Notes: a model not told the origin generated them from the letters alone. A DNA stretch of 64,000 nt from Pantoea sp. At-9b (GCF_000175935.2 NC_014837.1:4216001-4280000), one strand, 5' to 3'. Numbered from the stretch's first letter, positions 23,875 through 33,862 are shown. Numbers and translations are program-made.

Positions 23875-23890
23875 GCTGAATTGATTCAGG
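23875..23890. promoter_or_regulatory. Probable Cra (FruR) operator of pfkA
   Basis: GCTGAATTGATTCAGG, an almost perfect palindrome close to the Cra consensus GCTGAATCGTTTCA, about 115 nt upstream of pfkA. Cra represses pfkA in E. coli. Confidence 0.78.
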
Positions 23891-23970
23891 TCAGACAAGT
23901 TTTCGCTATTTTTTTACAAAATTGTTAGCGTTACGTCACTTTTATAACGTAACAGCATGATTGTTAAGTA

Positions 23971-24873
23971 TTAAAACTGGAAAAAGCCCTGTTGATTTTC
24001 CGGTACTACTGAGCAGGGGTCCTGATGAATGATCACATCTGAACCGGGAAACTTACTGCGCAGCGCCTGCTCAATCTGATCGGCAACCTTGTGCGCCTGC
24101 ACCAGCGGCAGGTGATCGTCCATCTCCAGATGCAGCTGGATAAAACGCGTTGGGCCGGACTGACGGGTGCGTAAGTCATGCGCACCACGTACACCAGGCC
24201 AATTGGCAATCACATCAATGATCGCCTGACGCTCCTCTTCCGGCAACGCGCGGTCCAGTAGCGACTGCACCGCCTCATAACCCATGCGCAACGCGCTATA
24301 AAGGATATAGACGCCGATTCCCAGCGCAAATAACGCATCCGCACGCGCAAAACCGTAGCTGCTTAAACCAAGCGCCACCAGAATGGCACCGTTCATGACG
24401 ACATCAGATTGATAATGCAGCATGTCGGCTCGAACGGCCTGGCTACGGGTACGTCGCACCACCCAACGCTGAAAAGTGACCAGCACCAGCGTTGAGCACA
24501 TCGCGATGACCGTAACGATGATACCGACCAAGGGAGCATGTAACGTCTCTGGAGAGGCCAGATGTTGGATACCGGTCAGGAACAGGAACAATGCCGAGCC
24601 AGAGATAAACATGCTCTGCGCCAGCGCCGCGAGGGATTCCGCTTTACCGTGGCCGAAAGTGTGGTCTTCATCAGCAGGTTGCAGCGAATAACGCACTACC
24701 AACAAATTGGTGAGTGACGCGGCGATATCCACCAGGGAATCGACCAATCCCGCCAACATACTGACGGAGCCGGTATGCCACCAGGCAAAGATTTTCACCA
24801 GTAATAATGATGTTGCCATCACCGTCGCAGCCATAGCTGCCCGACTCACTAACTTTCCATACGCGTGTTCCAT
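23971..24873 (-). CDS. fieF: Cation-efflux pump FieF (YiiP)
   Basis: Cation-diffusion-facilitator antiporter exporting Fe2+/Zn2+ against protons. ATG at 24873 gives 300 aa as in E. coli. Transmembrane metal site [14 protein letters not shown] (DxxxD) and [13 protein letters not shown] (HxxxD); [15 protein letters not shown] between TM2 and TM3; C-terminal cytoplasmic metal-binding domain with [15 protein letters not shown] [10 protein letters not shown] and [10 protein letters not shown]. The longer frame to 24969 is not supported. Confidence 0.96.
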   Translation of the reverse strand: MEHAYGKLVSRAAMAATVMATSLLLVKIFAWWHTGSVSMLAGLVDSLVDIAASLTNLLVVRYSLQPADEDHTFGHGKAESLAALAQSMFISGSALFLFLTGIQHLASPETLHAPLVGIIVTVIAMCSTLVLVTFQRWVVRRTRSQAVRADMLHYQSDVVMNGAILVALGLSSYGFARADALFALGIGVYILYSALRMGYEAVQSLLDRALPEEERQAIIDVIANWPGVRGAHDLRTRQSGPTRFIQLHLEMDDHLPLVQAHKVADQIEQALRSKFPGSDVIIHQDPCSVVPENQQGFFQF

Positions 24874-24974
24874 ACCGATGCCCGTGCGTTCTCTGAATGG
24901 CTCAAGTTTATCATTAGCCAGCAAACGCTGCCTGAACGGGATGTTTAACAGTGGGGGACGGGAAAGCAACAGAC

Positions 24975-25001
24975 AAAAAAAACCCCGCCATCATGGCGGG
25001 G
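24975..25001 (-). terminator. Intrinsic terminator of cpxP/CpxQ
   Basis: CCCCGCCA-TCA-TGGCGGGG with A8 on its left, i.e. a hairpin with U8 on the minus strand; a good Hfq-type 3' end. Confidence 0.93.
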
Positions 25002-25032
25002 AAGACAGGGATGGTGTCTATGGCAAGGAAAA
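24975..25032 (-). ncRNA. cpxQ: CpxQ small RNA from the cpxP 3'UTR
   Basis: Immediately after cpxP, on the minus strand, the sequence reads TTTTCCTTGCCATAGACACC, then ATCCCTGTCTTCCCC, a GC hairpin (24983-25001, loop TCA) and U8. The 5' part matches the E. coli CpxQ sequence as I remember it almost base for base, while the terminator hairpin differs. CpxQ is cut from cpxP mRNA by RNase E, binds Hfq and represses envelope and pmf-related mRNAs. The 5' end is placed by analogy. Confidence 0.85.
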
Positions 25033-25045
25033 CAGGGATACTATG

Positions 25046-25558
25046 TTACTGGTTACTGCTGGTACTACTCACTGCTTGCAGCGGTGATGATGGCTGCAAT
25101 TCTGAGAGCCGACGCATTTCATCAAGACGTCGCTCATAATTCTTCTGCACTGTCGCTTGCTGGGCAGGCGTTAGCAGGTGGTACATCTGGTTACGAACCC
25201 GGGCCATCACGATGTTCTGTTCCACCTGGGCCTGCGCAATTTTTTCTGCCTGCAGGCGGATGGCCGATTCGTTAAATTTGTCTGCAATGACAAGGTCATG
25301 CATAGTTTCTATATCCTGAAAACTGACAGCGGGACGTTCGAGTCGCGCTTGTTGCATCAGGTCTCGCATTTGTTGCCGTTGATGCTCAGTTAATTCAATG
25401 CCATCAAACATGTGGCTTTGCGGATTTTGCGTCATACTGCCTGTCGTCAATCCGCCATTTTGATGCATCTCGTCAATCGTCGTCGTCTCTGCAGCTCCTG
25501 CGCTGACGTGACTGAGAACCATCGCTGAGGCAATGACGACGGCGGTTAAGTTGCGCAT
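25046..25558 (-). CDS. cpxP: Periplasmic Cpx inhibitor and chaperone CpxP
   Basis: Spy/CpxP-family protein that damps CpxA signalling and escorts misfolded pilins to DegP. 170 aa (E. coli 166): signal peptide about 1-22, then two LTxxQ-type motifs (ELTEHQRQQMRDLM near 55 and HLLTPAQQATVQ near 127) and NYERRLDEMRR. Divergent from cpxRA across a CpxR box; the 3'UTR yields CpxQ. The C-terminal Ser/Thr-rich tail is less conserved. Confidence 0.95.
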   Translation of the reverse strand: MRNLTAVVIASAMVLSHVSAGAAETTTIDEMHQNGGLTTGSMTQNPQSHMFDGIELTEHQRQQMRDLMQQARLERPAVSFQDIETMHDLVIADKFNESAIRLQAEKIAQAQVEQNIVMARVRNQMYHLLTPAQQATVQKNYERRLDEMRRLSELQPSSPLQAVSSTSSNQ

Positions 25559-25637
25559 CGTTACCCCCAGTTCGTTCCGTTTTGCGATTCAACGAGGGCT
25601 AGTGTACGGCGATAGCTGCAAACATCCGTCAGGGGGT

Positions 25638-25652
25638 GTAAAACTACGTAAA
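25638..25652. promoter_or_regulatory. CpxR box between cpxP and cpxR
   Basis: Exact GTAAA-N5-GTAAA (GTAAA ACTAC GTAAA), located in the divergent region between cpxP and cpxRA, as expected for autoregulation and induction of cpxP. Confidence 0.92.
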
Positions 25653-25707
25653 GCGTTGGATTGGCGACATAGGAACACGGTATTTTGCCTGCGGAGGGCA
25701 ATAAAAA

Positions 25708-26406
25708 ATGAATAAGATCCTGTTGGTTGATGATGACCGCGAATTAACTTCGCTGCTTAAAGAACTGCTTGAGATGGAAGGTTTTGAGGTAATGGTTGCC
25801 AGCGATGGCGAGCAGGCACTCAACCTTCTCGATAACACCGTTGACCTGCTGTTGCTTGATGTCATGATGCCGAAAAAGAACGGTATCGATACGCTGAAAG
25901 AGCTGCGTCAGCAGCACCAGACCCCGGTGATTATGCTGACTGCGCGTGGTAGTGAACTGGATCGCGTCCTCGGCCTCGAATTAGGCGCGGATGACTATCT
26001 GCCCAAACCGTTTAACGACCGTGAGTTAGTCGCACGTATCCGTGCCATTCTGCGTCGTTCCAACTGGAGTGAACAGCAACAGCAGCACGATAACAGCTCG
26101 CCAACGCTGGAAGTGGATTGTCTGCGCCTGAACCCAGGCCGCCAGGAAGCCAGTTTCGATAATGAAACGCTGGATCTCACCGGCACCGAGTTCACCCTGC
26201 TGTATCTGCTGGCGCAGCACCTTGGCCAGGTGGTCTCGCGCGAACATCTCAGCCAGGAAGTACTGGGCAAACGCCTGACACCGTTTGACCGAGCCATTGA
26301 TATGCATATTTCTAACCTGCGTCGCAAATTACCGGAACGTCGTGATGGTCATCCGTGGTTTAAAACTCTGCGCGGACGTGGCTACCTGATGGTTTCGGCA
26401 TCATGA
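25708..26406 (+). CDS. cpxR: Response regulator CpxR
   Basis: OmpR/PhoB-type transcription factor of the envelope-stress system. 232 aa as in E. coli. The receiver has the acidic pocket D8-D10 and phospho-acceptor Asp51 (LLLDVMMP), with Thr in MLTARG and Lys in LPKPFND; the winged-helix effector includes LTGTEFTLLYLLAQH and the recognition helix near RAIDMHISNLRRKL. The last codons overlap cpxA by 4 nt (ATGA), giving coupled translation. Confidence 0.98.
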   Translation: MNKILLVDDDRELTSLLKELLEMEGFEVMVASDGEQALNLLDNTVDLLLLDVMMPKKNGIDTLKELRQQHQTPVIMLTARGSELDRVLGLELGADDYLPKPFNDRELVARIRAILRRSNWSEQQQQHDNSSPTLEVDCLRLNPGRQEASFDNETLDLTGTEFTLLYLLAQHLGQVVSREHLSQEVLGKRLTPFDRAIDMHISNLRRKLPERRDGHPWFKTLRGRGYLMVSAS

Positions 26407-27779
26407 TTGGAAGTTTGACCACCCGCATCTTCGCCATCTTCTGGCTTACCCTGGCGCTGGTGTTGATGCTGGTTCTGATGGTGCCCAAACTCGACTCACG
26501 TCAGATGACGTCACTGCTGGAAAGTGAACAGCGGCAAGGCATCATGATTGAGCAGCACGTTGAAGCAGAGCTGTCTCAGGACCCGCCGAATGATTTGATG
26601 TGGTGGCGTCGGCTGTTTCGCGCCATTGAGAAATGGGCACCACCTGGCCAGCGACTGCTGCTGGTAACCAGTGAAGGGCGCGTGATTGGCGCCCAGCACA
26701 ATGAAATGCAGGTTATCCGCAACTTTATTGGTCAGTCCGATAATGCGGATCATCCTCAGAAGAAAAAGTATGGCCGGGTGGAGATGGTGGGACCTTTTGC
26801 CGTGCGTGATGGCGAAGACAACTACCAGCTGTACCTGATCCGCCCCGCTACCAGTTCTCAACTCGATTTCGTCAATCTGCTGTTTGACCGCCCATTGTTG
26901 TTGCTGATCGTCACCATGCTGATCAGCTCACCGTTGTTATTGTGGCTGGCATGGAGCCTGGCGCGTCCTGCGCGTAAACTTAAGCATGCTGCTGATGAAG
27001 TCGCGAGCGGAAATTTGCGGCAACATCCGGAACTGGAATCGGGTCCTCAGGAATTTCTCGCCGCCGGTTCGAGTTTCAACCAGATGGTGAGCGCACTCGA
27101 ACGCATGATGACAGCCCAGCAACGCCTACTGTCAGATATCAGCCATGAGTTACGTACCCCACTCACCCGTTTGCAGTTAGCCACTGCGCTTTTGCGCCGC
27201 CGTCACGGCGAGGGCAAAGAACTGGAGCGTATTGAAACCGAAGCGCAGCGCCTTGATGGCATGATTAACGACCTGCTGGTGCTGTCGCGTACCCAGCATA
27301 AAAACGCGTTGGTCAGCGAAGCGATGAAAGCGAATCAGCTGTGGAATGGCGTACTGGAAGATGCCAAATTCGAAGCGGAGCAGATGGGCAAACGGATGGA
27401 TGTACCTTATCCGCCCGGTCCCTGGCCGTTGTACGGCAACCCACATGCGCTGGAGAGTGCGCTGGAAAATATTGTGCGCAATGCGCTGCGTTATTCGCAT
27501 ACCCACATCAGCGTCAGTTTTTCGGTGGATATTGAGGGCATCACCGTGCATGTTGATGATGATGGCCCCGGTGTCAGCCCGGAAGATCGTGAGCAAATCT
27601 TCCGGCCGTTCTACCGTACCGATGAGGCGCGCGATCGCGAGTCCGGCGGTACCGGTCTCGGTCTGGCGATTGTCGAAACAGCCGTGCAGCAACATCGTGG
27701 TTGGGTGAAAGCCGATGACAGCCCGCTCGGTGGTTTGCGTCTGACACTCTGGTTGCCGCTGTACTCCGCCCGGCAATAA
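26403..27779 (+). CDS. cpxA: Sensor histidine kinase CpxA
   Basis: Inner-membrane sensor of periplasmic folding stress. 458 aa: TM1 about 7-28, periplasmic sensor domain about 29-163, TM2 about 164-185, HAMP, then the dimerisation domain with His248 in [16 protein letters not shown]-box [10 protein letters not shown]1 VDDDGPGV and G2 GGTGLGLAI. Phosphorylates CpxR, encoded just upstream. In E. coli K-12 the next genes are different; here trmL starts 35 nt downstream. Confidence 0.98.
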   Translation: MIGSLTTRIFAIFWLTLALVLMLVLMVPKLDSRQMTSLLESEQRQGIMIEQHVEAELSQDPPNDLMWWRRLFRAIEKWAPPGQRLLLVTSEGRVIGAQHNEMQVIRNFIGQSDNADHPQKKKYGRVEMVGPFAVRDGEDNYQLYLIRPATSSQLDFVNLLFDRPLLLLIVTMLISSPLLLWLAWSLARPARKLKHAADEVASGNLRQHPELESGPQEFLAAGSSFNQMVSALERMMTAQQRLLSDISHELRTPLTRLQLATALLRRRHGEGKELERIETEAQRLDGMINDLLVLSRTQHKNALVSEAMKANQLWNGVLEDAKFEAEQMGKRMDVPYPPGPWPLYGNPHALESALENIVRNALRYSHTHISVSFSVDIEGITVHVDDDGPGVSPEDREQIFRPFYRTDEARDRESGGTGLGLAIVETAVQQHRGWVKADDSPLGGLRLTLWLPLYSARQ

Positions 27780-27814
27780 TTTGTTATGCTTCGGCCCTCG
27801 TTTCCGGGGGCCTT

Positions 27815-28288
27815 ATGCTAAACATCGTTTTATTTGAACCTGAAATCCCGCCTAACACCGGCAATATCATCCGTCTCTGCGCCAATACTGGTTTTCAGCT
27901 GCACCTGATTCACCCGCTTGGATTTGGCTGGGATGATAAGCGTCTGCGCCGTGCCGGGCTGGATTACCACGAATTCACCGCTATCAAGCATCATGACAAT
28001 TACGCCGCGTTTGTCGCAGCAGAAGCACCACAGCGGTTATTTGCACTCACCACAAAAGGCACCCCGGCACACAGCGCCGTCCGCTATCAGGCAGGGGATT
28101 ATCTGGTGTTTGGGCCGGAGAGCCGTGGCTTACCCGCTGACATACTCAACGCGCTGCCGCCGGAGCAAAAGATCCGCATCCCGATGATGCCGGAAAGCCG
28201 CAGCATGAACCTGTCGAATGCCGTGTCAGTGGTGGTATACGAAGCGTGGCGCCAGTTGGATTATGCTGGCGCGCTGATCAAGAGCTAG
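27815..28288 (+). CDS. trmL: tRNA (cytidine/uridine-2'-O)-methyltransferase TrmL
   Basis: SPOUT methyltransferase modifying the wobble base (position 34) of tRNA-Leu isoacceptors. 157 aa as in E. coli: [20 protein letters not shown] at the N-terminus, FGPESRGLP and the knotted SAM site [18 protein letters not shown]. The stop TAG lies in a CTAG shared with the convergent cysE stop. Confidence 0.97.
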   Translation: MLNIVLFEPEIPPNTGNIIRLCANTGFQLHLIHPLGFGWDDKRLRRAGLDYHEFTAIKHHDNYAAFVAAEAPQRLFALTTKGTPAHSAVRYQAGDYLVFGPESRGLPADILNALPPEQKIRIPMMPESRSMNLSNAVSVVVYEAWRQLDYAGALIKS

Positions 28289-29103
28289 ATGCCGTCGCCG
28301 TATTCAAAACCCGGCGAGCCATTGAAGTGTTGATCCATATCCATCGAAGGCTTATCGCTGGCAGGTTTACCGACAATACGTGCCGGTACGCCTGCTGCGG
28401 TGGTATGTGGCGGTACCGACTGGAGCACGACAGACCCCGCGCCAATTTTGGCACCGCGACCCACTTCAATATTGCCAAGAATTTTAGAACCCGCACCAAT
28501 CATCACCCCTTCACGAATCTTCGGATGACGATCGCCACTGGTTTTGCCGGTACCACCCAGCGTGACGTTTTGCAGGATGGAGACATCATTCTCCACCACC
28601 GCAGTTTCACCGATAACGATGCCGGTAGCGTGGTCGAGCATAATGCCATGGCCAATGCGCGCTGCCGGGTGAATATCGACGGCAAAGGAGACTGAGATTT
28701 CATTTTGTAGATAGACGGCCAGCGCACGGCGGCCTTCCTTCCACAACCAATGGCCAATACGATAGGCCTGGAGGGCGTGAAAACCTTTCAGGTACAGCAA
28801 CGGCGTAGAATATTTGTCGACTGCCGGGTCACGTTGACGCACGGCCTGGATATCGTAGGCCGCCGACACGATCATCGAAGGGTCTTCGCGGTAAGCTTCC
28901 TCGACCACTTCGCGAATGGCGATAGCAGGCATAATCGGGTTAGCCAGCTTGTTTGCCAGCATGTAGCTGAGTGCACTGCCGAGGTTTTCGTGCTTGAGCA
29001 AAGTCGCATGGAAAAAACTGGCCAGCATGGGTTCACAATCGGCCAGCGCCCTGGCTTCCGCTTTGATGTTGTTCCAGACCAGTTCTAACTCTTCAGACGA
29101 CAT
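28285..29103 (-). CDS. cysE: Serine O-acetyltransferase
   Basis: Makes O-acetylserine for cysteine synthesis. 272 aa against 273. N-terminal helical domain; C-terminal left-handed beta-helix of hexapeptide repeats with [14 protein letters not shown] [20 protein letters not shown] (catalytic His/Asp), [16 protein letters not shown], and a C-terminal tail ending in Ile that docks in CysK and mediates cysteine inhibition. Last gene of the yibN-grxC-secB-gpsA-cysE operon. Confidence 0.97.
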   Translation of the reverse strand: MSSEELELVWNNIKAEARALADCEPMLASFFHATLLKHENLGSALSYMLANKLANPIMPAIAIREVVEEAYREDPSMIVSAAYDIQAVRQRDPAVDKYSTPLLYLKGFHALQAYRIGHWLWKEGRRALAVYLQNEISVSFAVDIHPAARIGHGIMLDHATGIVIGETAVVENDVSILQNVTLGGTGKTSGDRHPKIREGVMIGAGSKILGNIEVGRGAKIGAGSVVLQSVPPHTTAAGVPARIVGKPASDKPSMDMDQHFNGSPGFEYGDGI

Positions 29104-29171
29104 TGCTGTGTACTCCCGATAAAAAAAGCGCCTGATGGGGCGCTACAGGTGATGAGGCTGGGCATCCTGCT

Positions 29172-30191
29172 TCAGCTTTGGCTGTTTTCGTCCTTCCTTG
29201 CACGACCGAGTAAACTCAATGCTGCCTCTCGCGCTGATTTTTCGCAATATAATACCTGATAAATCTGCTCAGTTATTGGCATCTCAACGCCAACACGCGC
29301 AGCTAATGCTCTGACTTCTTTTGTGTTTCTGTAGCCTTCTACAACTTGTCCGATAATGCTTTGCGCCTCTTCCACGTTCTCGCCCTGCCCCAGCATCATG
29401 CCGAAACGACGGTTACGTGACTGATTATCGGTACAGGTCAACACCAGGTCGCCAAGACCTGCCATTCCCATGAATGTGGTCGGGTCAGCCCCGAGCGCAG
29501 CACCCAGTCGGCTCATCTCCGCCAGGCCACGGGTAATCAATGCCGTGCGGGCATTAGCACCAAAACCGATGCCATCAGAGATCCCGGCACCAATCGCAAT
29601 CACGTTTTTGACTGCGCCACCCAACTGCACGCCAATAAAATCGGGGTTGTTATACACGCGGAAACTTTTTCCACAGTGCAACTTTTGCTGCAAATCGTCG
29701 GCAAATTGTGCATCCGTCGCCGCCAGCGCGATGGCTGTTGGTAAACCTGCTGCCAGTTCTTTGGCAAAGGTTGGTCCTGAGATCACCGCCAACGGAATGT
29801 CAGCACCGAGGATTTCACGCGCCACATCCTGCAACAGACGCCCGGTTTCTTTCTCCAGCCCTTTCGTCGCCCAGACAATACGTGAGTCTGCCTGCAAATG
29901 CGGCTTGAGTTGCATCAGCACGTCACCAAAGACATGGCTCGGCACAACCACCAACAGGTCGCGGCTGGCGTTAACCACCTCAGCTAAGTCCGCTTCAGGA
30001 GCGAGATTGTCAGGGAAGGGTACATCGGGCAGAAAAGCGGTGTTGCAGCGGTCGGATTGCAGTTGCGCGACACTTGAAGGGTTATGGCCCCAGAGCAAAA
30101 CCGGGTGGCCATTGCGCGCCAGCGTGATGGCGAGTGCGGTGCCGTACGAGCCGGCACCGATGACGCTAATTGAAGCGTTGCGTGTAGTCAT
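29172..30191 (-). CDS. gpsA: NAD(P)H-dependent glycerol-3-phosphate dehydrogenase
   Basis: Produces sn-glycerol-3-phosphate for phospholipid synthesis. 339 aa: Rossmann motif [24 protein letters not shown], catalytic-Lys region [17 protein letters not shown] and [11 protein letters not shown]. The ATG overlaps the secB stop by one base (TGATG), indicating translational coupling. Confidence 0.97.
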   Translation of the reverse strand: MTTRNASISVIGAGSYGTALAITLARNGHPVLLWGHNPSSVAQLQSDRCNTAFLPDVPFPDNLAPEADLAEVVNASRDLLVVVPSHVFGDVLMQLKPHLQADSRIVWATKGLEKETGRLLQDVAREILGADIPLAVISGPTFAKELAAGLPTAIALAATDAQFADDLQQKLHCGKSFRVYNNPDFIGVQLGGAVKNVIAIGAGISDGIGFGANARTALITRGLAEMSRLGAALGADPTTFMGMAGLGDLVLTCTDNQSRNRRFGMMLGQGENVEEAQSIIGQVVEGYRNTKEVRALAARVGVEMPITEQIYQVLYCEKSAREAALSLLGRARKDENSQS

Positions 30192-30658
30192 CAGGCATCC
30201 TGATGTGGTGCGTCGCCTTCGCCCTGCTGCTGTTGCAGATAATTCATGAACAGCGCATCAAAGTTGACTGGCGCCAGGTTGAGCTGCGGGAAAGTACCGC
30301 GAGAAACCAGGCTGGTGATGCATTCGCGCGCATACGGGAACAGGATGTTCGGGCAGTATGCACCAAGGCAATGCGCCATCTGAGTACCCTCGATACCGCT
30401 GATGGTGAAAATACCTGCCTGCTGGACTTCGCACAGGAACGCAGTTTCTTCACCGACGCTGGCGGTTACGGTCACACGCAGCACCACTTCATAGACTTCA
30501 TCAGCCAGCTGAGAGGACGCCGTGTCCAGATCCAGCTTCACTTCCGGTTCCCACTCTTTCTGGAAAACTTGCGGCGCGTTTGGCGCTTCGAAAGAGACGT
30601 CTTTGGTGTAAACACGTTGAATCTGGAACTGCATTTCGTTGGTGCTATGTTCTGACAT
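30191..30658 (-). CDS. secB: Protein-export chaperone SecB
   Basis: Cytoplasmic tetrameric holdase delivering unfolded preproteins to SecA. 155 aa as in E. coli: [52 protein letters not shown] and [15 protein letters not shown] are the family signature. Operon with grxC and yibN upstream and gpsA and cysE downstream, the same set as in E. coli. Confidence 0.98.
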   Translation of the reverse strand: MSEHSTNEMQFQIQRVYTKDVSFEAPNAPQVFQKEWEPEVKLDLDTASSQLADEVYEVVLRVTVTASVGEETAFLCEVQQAGIFTISGIEGTQMAHCLGAYCPNILFPYARECITSLVSRGTFPQLNLAPVNFDALFMNYLQQQQGEGDAPHQDA

Positions 30659-30698
30659 GTTACAAAATCCTGTGAGTTAGAATTGTGTGGCCGTAAAG

Positions 30699-30953
30699 TT
30701 ATGCCTGTAATAAGGGGTCAAGCCCCTGGCGCCCGTCCAGCGCAAAGAGATCATCGCAGCCGCCAATGTGCTGCGCATCGATAAATATCTGTGGCACCGT
30801 CGTTCTGCCGCTGCGTTGAATCATCTCTTCACGTTTCACGGCATCCCCATCGATAGGAAGCTCCTGAAACGTCACACCTTTCTGATTCAGCAACGCCTTT
30901 GCCCGGTGGCAATAGGGGCAGGTCGCTTTGGTGTAAATCTCAACATTAGCCAT
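30699..30953 (-). CDS. grxC: Glutaredoxin 3
   Basis: Glutathione-dependent thiol-disulfide oxidoreductase. 84 aa; active site TCPYCHRA (C12/C15), cis-Pro TVPQIFID, glutathione-binding GGCDDLFAL. 17 nt after yibN. Confidence 0.97.
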   Translation of the reverse strand: MANVEIYTKATCPYCHRAKALLNQKGVTFQELPIDGDAVKREEMIQRSGRTTVPQIFIDAQHIGGCDDLFALDGRQGLDPLLQA

Positions 30954-30970
30954 GCAGTTACCTCTGCGAA

Positions 30971-31402
30971 TTATTTACCGCGTACCAGCGGCAGGTTTTC
31001 ACCGCTCCAGCCGCTCACGCCGTCTTTAAGAACAGACACCTGCGTGAAGCCAGCTGCGCTCAGCTGTGCTGCCGGTTCGCCAGCACTCTGGCCCGTGGCA
31101 CATACCACAATTATGGGCTGAGACTTATGCTTTTCCAGCTCGCCAAAGCTGCCTTTTTTGATGTCTGCCGCCGCTACATTCAGCGCCCCAGAAATGTGTC
31201 CTTTGCGGTAGTCGTCGCGCGAACGAACATCTACCACCACCGCGTCCTCTTTATTAATCAGACGGGTCGCTTCACCACGGCTGATTGTTTTTACCTTCGA
31301 GAACATACCTTTAACGGTGGTTACAATCACCAGAACGAGTAAGACAACCCATGCCAGACTGAGGATGGGGTGATTGCTTGCAAACTGCATAATTTCTTGC
31401 AT
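30971..31402 (-). CDS. yibN: Membrane-anchored rhodanese-like protein YibN
   Basis: 143 aa: one N-terminal TM segment (about 12-31) and a cytoplasmic rhodanese domain (about 38-140) with [19 protein letters not shown] and the active-site loop [14 protein letters not shown] carrying the candidate catalytic cysteine. Sulfurtransferase activity is inferred from the fold only. First gene of the operon leading to cysE. Confidence 0.93.
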   Translation of the reverse strand: MQEIMQFASNHPILSLAWVVLLVLVIVTTVKGMFSKVKTISRGEATRLINKEDAVVVDVRSRDDYRKGHISGALNVAAADIKKGSFGELEKHKSQPIIVVCATGQSAGEPAAQLSAAGFTQVSVLKDGVSGWSGENLPLVRGK

Positions 31403-31651
31403 GAGGGGTAACGACTCCAGACCGGGCTAATAAGCTAAAACAAGGGTTCTGAGTATACCTGCGCCACCTCGCATGTACAGTCGCTAAGGGGTCAGAGTTA
31501 CGATTTGTGCGTCATTTTCCAAAAAAAGTGTTCTAATCGCAAAATTAAGACAAAGTTTATGCTTGTAAGCTGAAGGCCGACATGTTTGGAAAAGCAAAAC
31601 CCGGCCCGGTAAACTGGTAAGCGGCTGTTCATCGTGGAATAATTAGCGACT

Positions 31652-32953
31652 ATGAAGGGAAAAGCGATTGTTTTACCAACAAGGACCTGTCACAGCGGCC
31701 CAGCACATCCGTTGCCATCACGCTGGTCCGCACTCTCCCTCAGCCTGCTCTGTGCGGGCGCTCTGTTATTGCCGCCCATCGCACACAGTGACGATGACAG
31801 CAAATCCCAGCTGAAATCCATTCAGCAGAATATCGCCGCCAAAGAGAAAAGTGTTCAGGCGCAAAAACAGCAGCGCACCACCCTGCTCAGTCAGCTGGAA
31901 AGTCAGGAAAAAGTCATTGCGCAGGCCAGTCGCCAGTTACGTGAAACCCGCAACAGTCTCAGCGCCCTGAACAACGACATTACCCAACTCAACGCCTCCA
32001 TCTCCCGGCTGGAAAAACAGCAGGCTCAGCAAGAAAAATTGCTGGCACAGCAACTTGATGCGGCCTTCCGTCAGGGACAACACAACGGCTTACAGCTGTT
32101 GTTGGGTGGCGAGGAGGCGCAACGCAGTGAGCGCATTCTGGCCTATTTCGGCTACCTCAATGCGGCACGTCAGAAGAATATTGATGACCTGAAACAGACG
32201 CAGCAACAGCTGGCGGAACAGCGTCAGGCATTGCAGGACAAACAACAGCAGCAAAAAAATCTGCTCGCCCAGCAGCAAACGCAGCAGGGCAAACTCGAGT
32301 CCGCCAGTGCGGCACGTAAGAAAACCCTGACGGCACTGGAAAGTTCGCTGCAAAAAGACCAGGCTGACTTGGTGCAAATGCGCCAGAACGAAAGCCGCCT
32401 GCAAGACAAAATTGCTAAAGCGGAACGTGAAGCACGTGAACGCGCCGAGCGTGAAGCCCGCGAGGCCGAGAAAGTTCGTCAGCGTCAGGCGCAGGCAAAA
32501 GCGAAAGGCTCCAGCTATCAACCGACGCAGAGTGAGCGCGAGCTGATGGCACGTACTGGTGGTTTGGGCCGTCCTGGCGGTCAGGCTGTGTGGCCGGTAC
32601 GCGGACGTGTAGAACATCGTTTCGGCGAAACCATGCAGGGTGAATTACGCTGGAAAGGTCTGGTGATTGATGCACCAGAAGGGACCGAAGTGAAAGCCAT
32701 CGCCGATGGACGCGTACTGATGGCCGACTGGCTGCAAGGCTACGGCCTGGTTGTGGTGCTGGAACACGGTAAAGGCGATATGAGCCTTTACGGCTACAAT
32801 CAAAGTGCGCTGGTGAGTGTCGGTGCCCAGGTGAAGGCAGGACAGCCTATTGCTCTGGTGGGCACCAGTGGCGGCCGCGGCACGCCCTCACTCTATTTTG
32901 AAATCCGGCGGCAAGGACAAGCCGTGAACCCACTGCCGTGGTTAGGAAGATAA
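31652..32953 (+). CDS. envC: Murein hydrolase activator EnvC
   Basis: Periplasmic activator of the amidases AmiA and AmiB at the septum, recruited by FtsEX. 433 aa (E. coli 419): signal region about 1-47, long coiled coil about 50-285 (Gln/Lys/Glu-rich), degenerate LytM domain about 310-433. The zinc-ligand His residues of active LytM peptidases are missing (LYGYNQS where active enzymes have a YxHLS-type motif), as in E. coli EnvC. The start lacks a clear ribosome-binding site. yibQ follows 3 nt downstream. The gpmI gene that precedes envC in E. coli is absent. Confidence 0.95.
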   Translation: MKGKAIVLPTRTCHSGPAHPLPSRWSALSLSLLCAGALLLPPIAHSDDDSKSQLKSIQQNIAAKEKSVQAQKQQRTTLLSQLESQEKVIAQASRQLRETRNSLSALNNDITQLNASISRLEKQQAQQEKLLAQQLDAAFRQGQHNGLQLLLGGEEAQRSERILAYFGYLNAARQKNIDDLKQTQQQLAEQRQALQDKQQQQKNLLAQQQTQQGKLESASAARKKTLTALESSLQKDQADLVQMRQNESRLQDKIAKAEREARERAEREAREAEKVRQRQAQAKAKGSSYQPTQSERELMARTGGLGRPGGQAVWPVRGRVEHRFGETMQGELRWKGLVIDAPEGTEVKAIADGRVLMADWLQGYGLVVVLEHGKGDMSLYGYNQSALVSVGAQVKAGQPIALVGTSGGRGTPSLYFEIRRQGQAVNPLPWLGR

Positions 32954-32956
32954 GCT

Positions 32957-33862
32957 TTGTTTCAACCTCATAAACTTTCTGCCGCCTTGTGCGGCCTGTT
33001 TTTGTCACTTTCTGCCCATGCCGGCAAACTCTCCATCGTCATCGACGACTTTGGCTATCGACCGGTCGAAGAGAACAAAGTGTTGCAGATGCCAGCAGCC
33101 ATCTCGGTTGCGGTGTTACCCAACGCCACTTATGCGCGCGAGATGGCGACAAAAGCCCATCAAAGCGGGCACGAGGTCCTTATCCATCTACCAATGGCCC
33201 CTCTCAGCAAGCAGCCATTGGAGAAAGATACGCTCACCCCTGAGATGTCCAGTGCAGAAATTGAACGCATCATTCACGATGCGGTTGGAAAAGTGCCCTA
33301 TGCGGTTGGCCTTAACAACCACATGGGCAGCAAGATGACTTCCAGCCTGCCGGGAATGCAGAAAGTGATGCAGGTTCTGAATCACTACAATTTTTACTTC
33401 CTCGACAGCATGACCATCGGCAACAGCCAGTCTGTCCCGGCCGCACAAGGCACCCATGTGAAGGTCCTGAAACGACGGGTATTTCTTGACGACAGTCAGA
33501 ATGATGCCGCCATTCGCCAGCAATTTACCCGCGCAGTCAAACTGGCTCAGCGTGATGGTTATGCCATTGCGATCGGGCACCCCCATCCCAATACGGTGCG
33601 GGTACTGCAACAAATGCTGCCGACATTACCTGCCGATATCACCCTGGTCAGACCCAGTCAGTTGCTGAATGAACCACTGCATCAAGGTTCCACAACGCCG
33701 TCAGCAAAACCGCAACCTGAGCCACAGCCGCGCTTCCGCGCACCTGGCATCTGTAAGGTCGGCAAACCATTGGCACCGGTGCCACAGAGTCGGGCCGTGC
33801 AGATACTGGAAGAAAGCATTGCAAACAGTTATGTTGCACATCAACTGAGCCAGCTTTTTTAA
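32957..33862 (+). CDS. yibQ: Divergent polysaccharide deacetylase YibQ, TTG start
   Basis: 301 aa beginning at TTG 32957, 3 nt after envC, with a signal peptide (about 1-22, cleaved near AHAGKLS). The deacetylase-2 fold segment KLSIVIDDFGYRPVEENKVL and HEVLIHLPMAPLSKQPLE, GLNNHMGSKMTS and AIAIGHPHPNTVRVL match E. coli YibQ. Enzyme activity is unproven in the family. The C-terminal Pro/Gln-rich tail (after about 235) diverges. Confidence 0.92.
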   Translation: MFQPHKLSAALCGLFLSLSAHAGKLSIVIDDFGYRPVEENKVLQMPAAISVAVLPNATYAREMATKAHQSGHEVLIHLPMAPLSKQPLEKDTLTPEMSSAEIERIIHDAVGKVPYAVGLNNHMGSKMTSSLPGMQKVMQVLNHYNFYFLDSMTIGNSQSVPAAQGTHVKVLKRRVFLDDSQNDAAIRQQFTRAVKLAQRDGYAIAIGHPHPNTVRVLQQMLPTLPADITLVRPSQLLNEPLHQGSTTPSAKPQPEPQPRFRAPGICKVGKPLAPVPQSRAVQILEESIANSYVAHQLSQLF

